Positions 37,171 through 45,313 of a stretch of 45,313 bases of DNA are shown one piece after another. Under the pieces are notes generated by a model. That model searched no databases, had not been told where the DNA came from, and saw nothing but the letters and a program-made list of their open reading frames with translations. How positions within the stretch are numbered: the stretch's first letter is position 1; each line of letters begins with the position of its first letter. This DNA comes from Planctomycetaceae bacterium (GTDB lineage: Bacteria; Planctomycetota; Planctomycetia; Pirellulales; Pirellulaceae). Location: positions 1-45,313 of the forward strand of contig SKZY01000018.1 in NCBI GenBank assembly GCA_007127095.1, given 5' to 3'. The position numbers and the translations under genes were made by a program.

Positions 37171-37803
37171 ATGGCAAATGAAAATATCTCCAAGTCCGCT
37201 GGCGTCGACGTCCTGATCGATCGCCTCAAAAGCGATGGCGTGTCCCGGGGCAAGCAGGAAGCCGACGCGATCGTAGCCGACGCGAAACGTCAGGCACTGA
37301 CGATCCTCGACGCCGCCCGACGCGAAGCCGACCAAATCGTTACCGATGCGAAGTCGGAGGCCGAACGGGTCCGCCAAACGTCGAATCAAGCGTTGCAGCT
37401 GGCCGGGCGCGATGCGCTGCTGAAACTGCGTGAATCGTTCCAATTGCAGTTCGAAAACCGCCTGCGAAAACTGGTCGGTACGACGCTGCAAGAACCCGAG
37501 ATGCTCCGTAAGTTGATCCTCGAAGTCGCCGGTAAGGCCCGCCCCGAGGACGACCGGGTCGAACTGCTGCTTCCAGCCGACGCCGCCAACGGCGATCCGT
37601 TGGAGTCATTCGTCTCGGGTTTGACCGCCGAGATGCTCGGTGAAGGGGTTAGCTTCGGCGTCGGTGACGATGTCGCCGCCGGAGTCCGGGTGCGATTGAA
37701 CGATCGTGACGTCGATATCGATTTGAGTGACGAAGCGTTGACGTCCTTCCTCAAGCGATTCCTGGTTCCCAGGTTCCGCCACATCATGGACTTCAAGAGC
37801 TAA
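37171..37803 (+). CDS. ntpE: V/A-type ATPase subunit E (peripheral stalk)
   Basis: Subunit E is part of the stator stalk linking the head to subunit I. The protein (210 residues) has the expected layout: an N-terminal alanine- and charge-rich coiled coil (about 10-75, with EADAIVADAKRQALTILDAARREADQIV), then a mixed alpha/beta domain ending FLKRFLVPRFRHIMDF. It starts seven bases after the K stop. In most operons E is promoter-proximal; here it follows K. No G/H partner for the stalk is seen. Confidence 0.88.
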   Translation: MANENISKSAGVDVLIDRLKSDGVSRGKQEADAIVADAKRQALTILDAARREADQIVTDAKSEAERVRQTSNQALQLAGRDALLKLRESFQLQFENRLRKLVGTTLQEPEMLRKLILEVAGKARPEDDRVELLLPADAANGDPLESFVSGLTAEMLGEGVSFGVGDDVAAGVRVRLNDRDVDIDLSDEALTSFLKRFLVPRFRHIMDFKS

Positions 37804-37816
37804 GCGGCGCCGTATC

Positions 37817-38500
37817 GTGATCCCGTCTCGACCCTACTACATGCTCGTCGCGAGCCTGCCGCAATTGCCGGGCAGGTTCGATGCGGGACGCTTGCCGATT
37901 TCCTGGCCGGCGCTGCTGAATCGTTTGAGCATGCTCGACCACGATGATCGCCAAATCACTCGGCTGATCGGGATGTATTTTCTCTGGGACCGACAACCGC
38001 TCGATCGCACCGACGACGAAGTGATCGCCCGCTATCGCGAACTGCTTCACAACAGTTCTAACTACTTGGTGCGACACCTGATTCGGACGCGGACCGAGAT
38101 CCGTTTGCTGATCAGCGCCTTGCGTCGGCATCGCACCGGCGCCGGTCCGCCCACCTGGGACTTGCGTCATACCGGCAGCGAAATGCTCGCCAGCCACGTC
38201 TGCCATCATTGGAACGAGCCATCTTTCGGACTCGGTTTTCGTCACCGTTGGCTGGAAACGTTCATTCGATCCTACGATGCCGGGGAAATGCGTGAGGCCC
38301 AACGCGTCGTCTTCAACGAGCGCTGGCACGATTGGACCCGCATCGCTGAAAAGTACACATTCACGTTCGAAGCGGTCATCGTCTACCTGGTTCGCTGGGA
38401 GATCGTCGATCGTTGGACCAGCCAAAACGCCGATGCCGGTAAAACCCGCTTCGCTAAACTGATCGAGGAAACCCTGGGTGAATATGCAAACCCCGTCTAG
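37817..38500 (+). CDS. DUF2764 protein of V-type ATPase operons
   Basis: The protein (227 residues) begins with the family motif YYMLVASLPQLP and is predicted all helical, with RNRLSMLD/DRQITRLI-type segments and a tryptophan-rich RWHDWTRIAEKYTFTFEAVIVYLVRWEIVDRW. I assign it to DUF2764, found in V-type ATPase operons of chlamydiae and other bacteria between E and A, the place where subunit C (d) would be. It is therefore a candidate for the missing C-like socket between rotor stalk and ring, but this has not been shown by sequence alone. It starts with GTG, 13 bases after E, and its end overlaps the start of A. Confidence 0.82.
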   Translation: MIPSRPYYMLVASLPQLPGRFDAGRLPISWPALLNRLSMLDHDDRQITRLIGMYFLWDRQPLDRTDDEVIARYRELLHNSSNYLVRHLIRTRTEIRLLISALRRHRTGAGPPTWDLRHTGSEMLASHVCHHWNEPSFGLGFRHRWLETFIRSYDAGEMREAQRVVFNERWHDWTRIAEKYTFTFEAVIVYLVRWEIVDRWTSQNADAGKTRFAKLIEETLGEYANPV

Positions 38501-40334
38501 CGACTACGTCGCCGAGGAATCTCGGGCCGGCGGTCCGGCCCGTGCTCGCGTGCTCGGCGTCAACGGCAATATCGTCCGGATCGAAGTCGAATCAGGCTCG
38601 ATCATGAAGAACGAAGTCGCCTTCGTTCGTGTCGGTGAACAGCGGTTGAAATCCGAAGTCTTGCGGGTCTACGGCAATCGCGCCGACCTGCAAGTCTTCG
38701 AAGAGACCGATGGTGTCCGCTTTGGCGACCGAGTCGAACTCAGCGGCCAAATGCTGTCGCTGACCCTCGGCCCCGGAATGCTGGGCGTGATCTACGACGG
38801 TTTGCAAAACCCGCTGGTCAACCTCGCCAAGCAAGACGGTTTCTTTCTCAAGCGGGGACGCGATCTCTACCCGCTCGACTCGCGACACAGCTGGGATTTC
38901 GAACCGGTTAAACGCCCCGGCGATAAAGTCCTGGCCGGCGATACGCTCGGCACCGTCAACGAAAAAAACATTCGTCACCGGATCATGGTGCCGTTCGATC
39001 TGGTCGGCGCCGCCGAGATCGTGTCGATCGAATCGGGGTCGCGAAGTTCCAAACAGTCGGTCGCCGTGATCCGCGATTCGCGGGGACGAGAGCGCGAGGT
39101 TTCCTTGACCCAGGATTGGCCGGTTCGCCGCCCGATCCCCCAACAGATGCTGCGGGCACGACGCGTCGAACGCCGCTTTCCAAGCGAACCGCTGATCACC
39201 ACCACGCGGATCATCGATACGTTCTTTCCTGTCGCCCGCGGCGGCACCGCCTGCGTCCCCGGTCCGTTCGGTGCCGGCAAAACCGTTCTCCAGGGGTTGA
39301 TCGCCCGCTACTGCACCGTCGATATCGTGATCGTCGTCGCCTGTGGCGAACGCGCCGGCGAAGTCGTCGAAACGATTCATGACTTCGCCGAAATGCACGA
39401 CCCGCGGACCGGAGGGAAGCTGATGGATCGTACGATCATCATCTGCAACACCTCGTCGATGCCCGTCGCGGCGCGCGAAGCGTCGATCTACACCGGTATC
39501 ACGCTCGGCGAGTACTACCGTCAGATGGGATTGGATGTCCTGCTGTTAGCCGATTCGACTTCTCGCTGGGCCCAAGCGATGCGGGAAACCTCGGGGCGAC
39601 TCGAAGAAATCCCCGGTGAGGAGGCGTTCCCAGCCTACCTCGATTCGGCGATCAAAGGAGTTTACGAACGCTCCGGTGTCCTCGAATTGGCCGACGGCTC
39701 GACCGGCAGCCTGACGATGATCGGCTCGGTTTCTCCCGCGGGCGGTAATTTCGAAGAACCCGTCACCCAAGCGACACTCGGTACCGTCAAGTGCTTCCTC
39801 GGCCTCTCCTACGCCCGGGCCTACAAACGGTTCTATCCGGCGATCGATCCGCTGATCTCTTGGTCACGCTATCGCGAACAGTTGCAATCCTATTTCGATT
39901 CGGAACTCGACCCTCACTGGACCGCCAGCGTCACGCAAATGCACGAATTGCTCCGCAAAGGTGAAAGCATCAACCAGATGATGCAGGTTACCGGGGAGGA
40001 AGGCGTCACGATCGAGGACTACGTGATCTTTCAAAAGTCACTCTTCTTTGACATGGTTTATCTCCAGCAAGACGCTTTCGATAAAGTCGACGTGACGGTT
40101 CCGATCGAACGCCAAAAGGCGAGCTTCTTGCTCTGCAAACGCGTCATCGATCGCGATTACCGATTTTCATCGAACGACGAGGTCCGTGACTTTTTTACCC
40201 GAATGACGGGCCTGCTCAAGAACCTCAATTATGCCCCCTTCGAATCCGAAGAATACGCTAAATACCTGGGGCAAATCGATGAACTCGACCGCGCCGCTTA
40301 CGCCGGTGATCGGCACGCCGAATTGACCGGCTGA
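38484..40334 (+). CDS. ntpA: V/A-type ATPase catalytic subunit A
   Basis: This subunit hydrolyses or makes ATP in the A3B3 head. The protein (616 residues) has the P-loop PGPFGAGKTV near residue 265, the GERAGEV motif with the catalytic glutamate, LLLADSTSRWAQAMRE, GEEAFPAYL and the SVSPAGGNFEEPVT region; the V/A-specific non-homologous insert lies before the P-loop. A GTG at 38478 two codons upstream is an equal start choice. Both lie inside the end of the DUF2764 gene. It is the last ATPase gene of the operon, unlike the usual order in which A directly precedes B. Confidence 0.96.
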   Translation: MQTPSSDYVAEESRAGGPARARVLGVNGNIVRIEVESGSIMKNEVAFVRVGEQRLKSEVLRVYGNRADLQVFEETDGVRFGDRVELSGQMLSLTLGPGMLGVIYDGLQNPLVNLAKQDGFFLKRGRDLYPLDSRHSWDFEPVKRPGDKVLAGDTLGTVNEKNIRHRIMVPFDLVGAAEIVSIESGSRSSKQSVAVIRDSRGREREVSLTQDWPVRRPIPQQMLRARRVERRFPSEPLITTTRIIDTFFPVARGGTACVPGPFGAGKTVLQGLIARYCTVDIVIVVACGERAGEVVETIHDFAEMHDPRTGGKLMDRTIIICNTSSMPVAAREASIYTGITLGEYYRQMGLDVLLLADSTSRWAQAMRETSGRLEEIPGEEAFPAYLDSAIKGVYERSGVLELADGSTGSLTMIGSVSPAGGNFEEPVTQATLGTVKCFLGLSYARAYKRFYPAIDPLISWSRYREQLQSYFDSELDPHWTASVTQMHELLRKGESINQMMQVTGEEGVTIEDYVIFQKSLFFDMVYLQQDAFDKVDVTVPIERQKASFLLCKRVIDRDYRFSSNDEVRDFFTRMTGLLKNLNYAPFESEEYAKYLGQIDELDRAAYAGDRHAELTG

Positions 40335-40415
40335 CCACCATTCTGCTGGTTGGACCCCGCTCCGCCGCTCTCGAACAACAAGCCGATTCCCTCCGAAGAT
40401 AAGCACAACGAACCG

Positions 40416-41813
40416 ATGAAATCGATCCGACACGACCTGGTTATTCTTGGCGGTGGCCCCGGTGGATATGTGGCCGCAATTCGGGCCGCTCAACTCGGGA
40501 TGAACGTCGCCTGCATCGACGAGAACTCGCGGTTCGGCGGCACCTGTGTTCGCGTCGGCTGTATCCCGAGTAAGGCGCTGCTCGAATCGAGTCACCTCTA
40601 TCACGAAGCCAAATATCGGTTCGCCGATCATGGCCTCCAGATCGGCGACTTGCAACTCGACCTGGCGACGATGATGCGTCGCAAAGACCAAATCGTCGAT
40701 ACGCTCACCGGCGGTATCGATATGCTGTTCAAACAACGTGGCGTAACCCCTTATTGCGGCCGTGGCGAACTCCGTGATGCCGAATCGGTCGAAGTTACCG
40801 ACGCCGACGGCGTGACAACCTTGGTCGAGGGTGACAAAATTTTGCTCTGCCCCGGCAGCCGCCCCGCTTCACTGCCGATGGTCGAAGAAGATGGCGATCG
40901 GATCGGCAATAGCACGACGGCGTTGTCATTCCCCGAGGTTCCTGAGCGGCTCGTTGTCATCGGCGGTGGCTATATCGGATTGGAACTCGGCAGCGTCTGG
41001 AATCGACTCGGCAGCGAAGTAATCGTGCTCGAAGCGCTCGACCGGGTGCTGGCAGGGATCGATTCCGAACTCGCCCAACTCGCCCATCGCACCTTTAAAA
41101 AGCAGGGGATCGAATTCCGCACCAAGACGTTCGTCGAATCCGCCAAACGGGATGGCGACAAATGTGTCGTCGCCATCAAGGACGGTGACCCGATCACCTG
41201 CGATCGTGTGCTGCTGGCCACCGGACGGACCCCGGCGACCGGTGATATCGGTCTGTCGTCGATCGGCCTGGAAACCGATCGTCGTGGGTTCATTTCCGTC
41301 GATGATGATTTCCAAACCGGAGTGAAAAACGTCTATGCCATCGGCGATTGTATCGGCGGCATGATGCTGGCCCACAAGGCGATGGAAGAAGGCACCGTTT
41401 TTGTCGAAAGACTCGCCGGGATCGCCAGCCATATGAATTACGACGTGATCCCCGCGATCATTTACACCCACCCCGAAATCGCTTCGGTGGGTAAGACCGA
41501 AGATGAATTAAAAGAAGCCGGGATCGAATATCGCAAAGGTGTCTGTCCGTTCGGTGCCAACGGCCGCGCCCGAACGCTCGGCGAACCCGACGGTCGGGTC
41601 AAAATCTTGGCCGATAAAAAGTCCGACCGTGTGCTCGGGGTCCATATCATCGGCGCCCGGGCCGGCGATCTGATCGCCGAAGCCGCCGCGGCAATCGAGT
41701 TCGGGGCCAGCAGCGAGGACATCGCCCGCACCTGTCATGCCCACCCGACGCTCTCCGAAGCCGTTCACGAAGCCGCCTTGGCAGTCGACAACCGCCCGAT
41801 TCACACCCTTTGA
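40416..41813 (+). CDS. lpdA: Dihydrolipoamide dehydrogenase (E3)
   Basis: The enzyme reoxidises dihydrolipoamide of 2-oxoacid dehydrogenase or glycine-cleavage complexes with NAD+. The protein (465 residues) has an N-terminal FAD-binding GGGPGGYVAA, the redox-active disulphide GGTCVRVGCIPSK, a second nucleotide-binding GGGYIGLELG, VYAIGDCIGGMMLAHKAMEEG, and the dimer-domain HAHPTLSEAVHE with the catalytic His-Glu pair. All key residues are intact. The ATG at 40416 is chosen over a frame opening at 40350, since homology begins at HDLVILGGG. It follows ntpA by 81 bases on the same strand; no E1 or E2 genes are nearby, so it may serve several complexes. Confidence 0.95.
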   Translation: MKSIRHDLVILGGGPGGYVAAIRAAQLGMNVACIDENSRFGGTCVRVGCIPSKALLESSHLYHEAKYRFADHGLQIGDLQLDLATMMRRKDQIVDTLTGGIDMLFKQRGVTPYCGRGELRDAESVEVTDADGVTTLVEGDKILLCPGSRPASLPMVEEDGDRIGNSTTALSFPEVPERLVVIGGGYIGLELGSVWNRLGSEVIVLEALDRVLAGIDSELAQLAHRTFKKQGIEFRTKTFVESAKRDGDKCVVAIKDGDPITCDRVLLATGRTPATGDIGLSSIGLETDRRGFISVDDDFQTGVKNVYAIGDCIGGMMLAHKAMEEGTVFVERLAGIASHMNYDVIPAIIYTHPEIASVGKTEDELKEAGIEYRKGVCPFGANGRARTLGEPDGRVKILADKKSDRVLGVHIIGARAGDLIAEAAAAIEFGASSEDIARTCHAHPTLSEAVHEAALAVDNRPIHTL

Positions 41814-41859
41814 TCGTCCCTCGCGATAGCGCCGCTCCGACCCGCCGATCGCGGCAAAC

Positions 41860-42936
41860 ATGCATCAGTACACCGTTGTCATCAGCGACGTCGGCAAGCA
41901 CGATCACGGCGATCGCGGAAGTCGTCCCTATTGGACGCTGGCGAGTCACTTCGGCGCCTACGCCGAACTCGGACTCTATTGGTTCCTCGGTGCCTACTTC
42001 GGCCGCTCCGCGGTGGCGCTGGTGCGTCCCTCGGAATTACTCGCCCGCAGTTCAGCCTTCAAGACTGATACGCTGTTCGTCGGCTTGCCCACATCGCTCC
42101 GCGGTGAACACTTGCAGAATGTCCGGTTTCGCCGGCTGGTCCTTTATGATTCGACCGATTTCGACGGCGTCAATTTCGGCGATTCCGACAAAGCGTGGTT
42201 GCTTGAGCAAACCGATACCTGCCTAAAAAATTGGCGCGACGATCGCTGGCAGCCGGAACTGAAGATCGGCCTGCTCCCGATCAAACGACCACCCCTGAAC
42301 AATCGCTTGCGAACCGCGATCAAAATCGCCGCCGCAAAACGGACGCTTGGGATGGCGCCGCAAAAGTCGTTCGATGTCGGTTTCGTCGCCCGGCCGACCG
42401 GTTCGGTTTCGAGCAACCAGCGACTGCAATGGTTATATGAATTGAAGTCAGAACGTCCGCAGTGGAAGCTTTGGGGAGGCCTGGTCGGCGCCGATTCGTG
42501 GCGTCAATCACTCGGTGCGGAACACCACGCGGAGGTGCTACAGACATGTTGGTTGAACCGCCGAAAAGTCGGCTTTTTTCAGTATTTCAACGGCCTCTGT
42601 CAGTCGAAAGTGGCTCTCGCCCCACGTGGCTATGCCCCCTGGACCTACCGCCACTTCGAAGCGCTCTATGCCGGTTGTATCGTCGTCTCGAATGACCTCA
42701 GCCACTATGAGTTCCTGGTCCCGTTCCCACGGGAAAAAATGATCGAGGTCGGTGACGATGATTCGGTCGTTCCAGCGATCGAAGCCGCGTTGAAAATGCT
42801 CGAACGAGCGCCCGAAACCGCCGCTGCGAATCGAGACTACTTGGACGGCTGGCTTGATGACGGCGTATACTCTCGTCGCCTTCCTCAAACGCTCGCCCGA
42901 TTCATGGCTGCGCTCCAAGGCGAACCACTTACCTAA
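41860..42936 (+). CDS. Glycosyltransferase-like (exostosin/GT-B C-terminal type) protein
   Basis: The protein (358 residues) has no signal peptide or membrane segment. The C-terminal third resembles the sugar-nucleotide domain of exostosin-like and GT-B transferases: FFQYFNGLCQSKVALAPRGYAPWTYRHFEALYAGCIVVSNDLSHYEFLVPF, with a conserved-looking glutamate in HFEAL followed by GCIVV, then an IEVGDDDSVVPAIEAAL segment. The N-terminal half is weaker and contains RPTGS preceded by VGFVA, typical of the strand before the donor domain. The acceptor and donor sugars cannot be predicted. It starts 46 bases after lpdA and precedes two further plus-strand genes by 14 and 10 bases, so it may be the first of a small operon. 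Confidence 0.6.
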   Translation: MHQYTVVISDVGKHDHGDRGSRPYWTLASHFGAYAELGLYWFLGAYFGRSAVALVRPSELLARSSAFKTDTLFVGLPTSLRGEHLQNVRFRRLVLYDSTDFDGVNFGDSDKAWLLEQTDTCLKNWRDDRWQPELKIGLLPIKRPPLNNRLRTAIKIAAAKRTLGMAPQKSFDVGFVARPTGSVSSNQRLQWLYELKSERPQWKLWGGLVGADSWRQSLGAEHHAEVLQTCWLNRRKVGFFQYFNGLCQSKVALAPRGYAPWTYRHFEALYAGCIVVSNDLSHYEFLVPFPREKMIEVGDDDSVVPAIEAALKMLERAPETAAANRDYLDGWLDDGVYSRRLPQTLARFMAALQGEPLT

Positions 42937-42950
42937 ATGTCCATCGCCTG

Positions 42951-43502
42951 ATGCCTGACAACCCTCTGCCTCCTTCGCCTAGCGATCCGTCACCTTTGCC
43001 AGCCGACCAACCGGCGAACACCGTCGGTAATTCGGACGTGGCTCGGCTGGCTCCCACTCCACGACTCTCAGCCCAATTGCTGACCACGTTGCTGGTGCTG
43101 ACCTGTCTCATTCCGCTGATCGTGCTCAGCGGTTACGCCGCCTTCTTCGGAAAGGCCCGCGACGCCTCGCTCGAAGTCGAAGTCTTGGTCGGTCGCGAAC
43201 CGGTCGAAGCGGTCGGCGGACAAGGAGCGATCCTGACCGACGTGATCGTGCTTCGTAATCTCACCGATCACGAACTGCCGAACCTGACGATCGACCTCAA
43301 CAGTCAATACTACCTCCATCGCCAAACGCCGGTTCAGCCCGGTGAGCGGCTCGTATTCCCCCAACAAATCTTCGCTACCAAGAGCAACCAACGCTGGGTC
43401 CCAGGACGCTATGCATTGACCAAAATCAGTGTTACGGCCAAGCTCCCCAATGGTCGTCGTGGTGTCAAAATCATCTCGCTACCCGAATCGGACGACGATT
43501 GA
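42951..43502 (+). CDS. Single-pass membrane protein of unknown function
   Basis: I do not recognise this 183-residue protein. It has a proline- and serine-rich cytoplasmic N-terminus (about 40 residues), one membrane helix (about 44-66, LLTTLLVLTCLIPLIVLSGYAAFFG) and an extracytoplasmic part that looks like one beta-sandwich: LEVEVLVGREPVEAVGGQG, VIVLRNLTDHELPNLTIDLN, QPGERLVFPQQIF and YALTKISVTAKLPNGRRG. This pattern suggests a conserved envelope protein. It lies 14 bases after the glycosyltransferase-like gene and ten before the FAD oxidoreductase gene. Confidence 0.7.
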   Translation: MPDNPLPPSPSDPSPLPADQPANTVGNSDVARLAPTPRLSAQLLTTLLVLTCLIPLIVLSGYAAFFGKARDASLEVEVLVGREPVEAVGGQGAILTDVIVLRNLTDHELPNLTIDLNSQYYLHRQTPVQPGERLVFPQQIFATKSNQRWVPGRYALTKISVTAKLPNGRRGVKIISLPESDDD

Positions 43503-43512
43503 GGATCGTGCC

Positions 43513-44772
43513 ATGCGACGCACTGTCGACCATCATCGTGTTGTGATCGTCGGTGCCGGCGTCGTCGGACTCTGTACCGCACTCAACTGCGCTCGCCGCG
43601 GCATGTCGGTGACGATCGTCGAGCGAAATGCGGCTCAACGTGACGGGTGCTCTTTCGGCAACGCCGGGATGGTCGTCCCGAGTCACTTCATCCCGCTCGC
43701 CGCCCCAGGGATGGTGAAACAGGGTTTGAAATGGATGTTCAATCCCGAATCGCCCTTCTATATCCGCCCACGTTTCGACTGGGACTTGCTGAAATGGGGA
43801 TTCCGTTTCACCCGTGCTGCTACCGAATCGCGTGCCCGAGCCGCCGCGACGGTACTCCGTGACCTCGGCTTGCTCAGCCTGCGGGAATACGAATCGCTCG
43901 GGATCGAGACCGGACTTCATCGCGATGGCCTGTTGATGCTCTGTCGACACCAGCAGACGTTGGACGAAGAGGCAGAAGTCGCCGAGGCGGCTCACGCACT
44001 AGGAATACCGGCCGAAGTCCTCGATGCCGACGCTACCAAGCGACGCGACCCGACGATCACGATGGACGTCGCCGGCAGCGTCTATTTTCCGCTCGACGGT
44101 CACCTCTCACCGTCGCGGCTGATGACAACGCTGGCAACCGAACTCGCTCGGTTGAAAGCGACATTCCGCTACGATTCCGCCGTCACCGGATTCGCGATCG
44201 AAGGCAGCCGCCTGCGAGCGGTGCAGACATCGACCGGCGACGTGCCGGGCGATCAGTTTGTCATCTGTTCGGGCATTTGGTCCTCGCCAATGGCCTATCA
44301 ACTCGGCCTGAAGTTGCCGATGCAGGCCGGTAAAGGTTATAGCCTGACATTGAGCGAGCCGCGGCAACTGCCGACGCTTTGCAGTATCTGCACCGAAGCG
44401 AGACTCGCCGTCACCCCGATCGGCGGCCAACTCCGTTTCGCCGGGACCATGGAGCTCTCGGGAACCGACGAATCGATCTCGGCCAGCCGTGTACGGGGGA
44501 TCGTCAAGTCGGTAGGCGATTACTTTCCCGAGTTCCGTCCGGATGACTTTGACGGGGTGCGGCCTTGGAGCGGTCTGCGGCCCGTTTCCCCAGACGGCCT
44601 GCCCTATATCGGCCGCCCGAACCGCTGGGACAACCTGTTCGTCGCCACCGGACATGCGATGATGGGGGTGTCTTTAGCGCCGGCAACAGCAAAGATCGTC
44701 GCCGATCTACTCGCCGGCCAGCCGTCGCCGATCCCCTCACCACTCCTCTCACCCGACCGCTACCGTTGGTAA
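43513..44772 (+). CDS. DadA-like FAD-dependent D-amino acid dehydrogenase / oxidoreductase
   Basis: The protein (419 residues) belongs to the DAO family (DadA branch), membrane-associated flavoenzymes that oxidise D-amino acids or related imino acids and pass electrons to the quinone pool. Visible are the FAD-binding VIVGAGVVGLCTALNCARRGMSVTIVER, CSFGNAGMVVPSHFIPLAAPGM, a substrate-domain stretch FPLDGHLSPSRLM, QAGKGYSLTL, RFAGTMELSG, and WSGLRPVSPDGLPYIGR with NLFVATGHAMMGVSLAPATAKIVADLL, all typical. Possible substrates include D-alanine and D-hydroxyproline; a choice is not possible from sequence. The ATG at 43513 is chosen because the FAD motif begins 11 residues later; the frame opening at 43429 overlaps the previous gene. 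Confidence 0.9.
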   Translation: MRRTVDHHRVVIVGAGVVGLCTALNCARRGMSVTIVERNAAQRDGCSFGNAGMVVPSHFIPLAAPGMVKQGLKWMFNPESPFYIRPRFDWDLLKWGFRFTRAATESRARAAATVLRDLGLLSLREYESLGIETGLHRDGLLMLCRHQQTLDEEAEVAEAAHALGIPAEVLDADATKRRDPTITMDVAGSVYFPLDGHLSPSRLMTTLATELARLKATFRYDSAVTGFAIEGSRLRAVQTSTGDVPGDQFVICSGIWSSPMAYQLGLKLPMQAGKGYSLTLSEPRQLPTLCSICTEARLAVTPIGGQLRFAGTMELSGTDESISASRVRGIVKSVGDYFPEFRPDDFDGVRPWSGLRPVSPDGLPYIGRPNRWDNLFVATGHAMMGVSLAPATAKIVADLLAGQPSPIPSPLLSPDRYRW

Positions 44773-44812
44773 GGCATTCGCGTTGACCGTCGCCAGACGG
44801 TGGTAGGCCTTA
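44770..44812. terminator. Nested inverted repeat between convergent genes
   Basis: TAAGGC (44770-44775) and GCCTTA (44807-44812) form an outer stem that includes both stop codons, and ACCGTC-GCCA-GACGGT (44786-44801) forms a strong inner hairpin. The placement between convergent genes fits a bidirectional terminator; there is no T-tract. Confidence 0.45.
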
Positions 44813-45313
44813 CATGAATCCGCCGCCGAATTTGCTGGCCCCACCGCCACCCATACCACCACCCATACCACCACCCATACCACCACCCATACCACCCATG
44901 GCTGGCCAGGACATGGAAGCAGCGGCGGACGGATGTCCATCGCCATATTCGATCCGGCGGATGATCTTCGGGATCTCTTCGTGGACCTGACGCATTTGAC
45001 GGATGATCAGTACCGAGTGGTCGACGAAGACCGCGGAGGCATTTTCGTCGGATTTGCCATCCGTTTTCTTGGACTGGCCGGGGCGCATCAACTCGGCCCG
45101 CGACTTGAGTTGCAGAATCGTTCCCGGCGCATCGGGGCGATCTTCGCTGCGCCAGGTTTCCGGTTGCAGGAGCAACGGCAACGCCGCACGCAGGTCACCA
45201 GCCATGTCAGCAGGCATGCGGTAGTAATGCGTCAACACTTCATTGGGATCGAGTTCGGATGATTTGCGAGGCTTCGAACTGCGTAGCGCCATACGGTAAT
45301 TATCGAGCAATTG
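44810..45313 (-). CDS. Partial Gly/Met-rich protein, secretin-N/STN-like (5' end outside window)
   Basis: The reading frame enters from the right edge with no convincing start inside the window (only a TTG at 45310), so this is a C-terminal fragment of at least 167 residues. The pattern YYRMPADMAGDLRAALPLLLQPETWRSEDRPDAPGTILQLKS, then LIIRQMRQVHEEIPKIIRRIEYGD, resembles planctomycete proteins with secretin-type N domains, where an alpha-beta domain ends in a valine/isoleucine strand followed by a QVHxxI helix. The last 30 residues are a Gly/Met tail with four GGGM units. Most likely an envelope protein; function unknown. Confidence 0.65.
   Translation of the reverse strand, partial: QLLDNYRMALRSSKPRKSSELDPNEVLTHYYRMPADMAGDLRAALPLLLQPETWRSEDRPDAPGTILQLKSRAELMRPGQSKKTDGKSDENASAVFVDHSVLIIRQMRQVHEEIPKIIRRIEYGDGHPSAAASMSWPAMGGMGGGMGGGMGGGMGGGGASKFGGGFM
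44847..44894. repeat. Four perfect 12-bp tandem repeats (coding)
   Basis: The unit CCACCCATACCA occurs four times without mismatch at the end of the minus-strand partial gene, where it codes for the repeated Gly-Gly-Gly-Met tail. Perfect third-position identity suggests recent expansion by slippage. Confidence 0.93.

Noticed and set aside
38592-39398. 268-codon frame antisense to ntpA
   Set aside because: A shadow of the strongly conserved catalytic subunit gene; the translation is acidic and His-rich with no domain.
1-45313. Very frequent GATCG/CGATCG strings across the window
   Set aside because: Probably follows from frequent ATC, GAT and CGN codons and GC-rich codon choice; no clustering that would suggest a special site was seen by eye.
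1-45313. CRISPR arrays, insertion sequences, integrase or att sites
   Set aside because: Looked for direct repeats with spacers, transposase motifs and terminal inverted repeats; none found.

Overview
The window looks like a chromosome segment of a planctomycete, most likely in the Pirellulaceae (Rhodopirellula-like). Three things point there: a DUF1559 prepilin-like protein followed by a small lipoprotein, a PSCyt/DUF1549/DUF1553 cytochrome paired with a Tat-exported DUF1501 protein, and a CxPxR sulfatase beside a TolC-type lipoprotein. DNA is GC-rich, genes are often preceded by no clear Shine-Dalgarno sequence, and many reading frames have misleading upstream GTG/TTG starts; I chose internal ATGs where homology and signal peptides support them.

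Left part (1-13 kb). After a gene-poor 0.6 kb and a small exported protein, the minus strand carries a 10.8 kb gene for a complete one-protein lipopeptide synthetase: FAAL, ACP, C, A, PCP, C, A with an embedded methyltransferase, PCP, TE. It is followed by a DapA-family lyase. Read by colinearity, the product is a fatty acyl chain on a dipeptide, with a glycine-like first residue and a probably N-methylated second residue, released by the thioesterase. I regard this as the most interesting locus. No phosphopantetheinyl transferase or exporter is in view.

Middle part (13-32.8 kb). Plus strand: DUF1559 protein, lipoprotein, a DUF4198-kelch exported protein and LarC (nickel-pincer cofactor enzyme), hinting at a nickel theme. 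A minus-strand ECF sigma factor follows, then a large exported protein with tandem PEPTDS repeats, then the PSCyt/DUF1501 pair. The minus strand from 32.7 down to 26.3 kb holds moaA, a MoxR/ChlI-like AAA+ ATPase, a sulfatase and a TolC/CzcC-like lipoprotein. A 3 x 20 bp tandem repeat with a palindromic core sits between moaA and the ATPase.

Right part (32.8-45.3 kb). A plus-strand run encodes a V/A-type ATPase in the order B-D-I-K-E-DUF2764-A. This is a circular permutation of the E-DUF2764-A-B-D-I-K order I know from chlamydiae, with no recognisable C, F or G/H genes. The proteolipid keeps the residues that bind sodium in Enterococcus hirae NtpK, so it may pump Na+. Then come dihydrolipoamide dehydrogenase, a glycosyltransferase-like protein, a one-TM membrane protein and a DadA-like FAD oxidoreductase. 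A Gly/Met-rich, secretin-N-like partial gene enters from the right edge on the minus strand.
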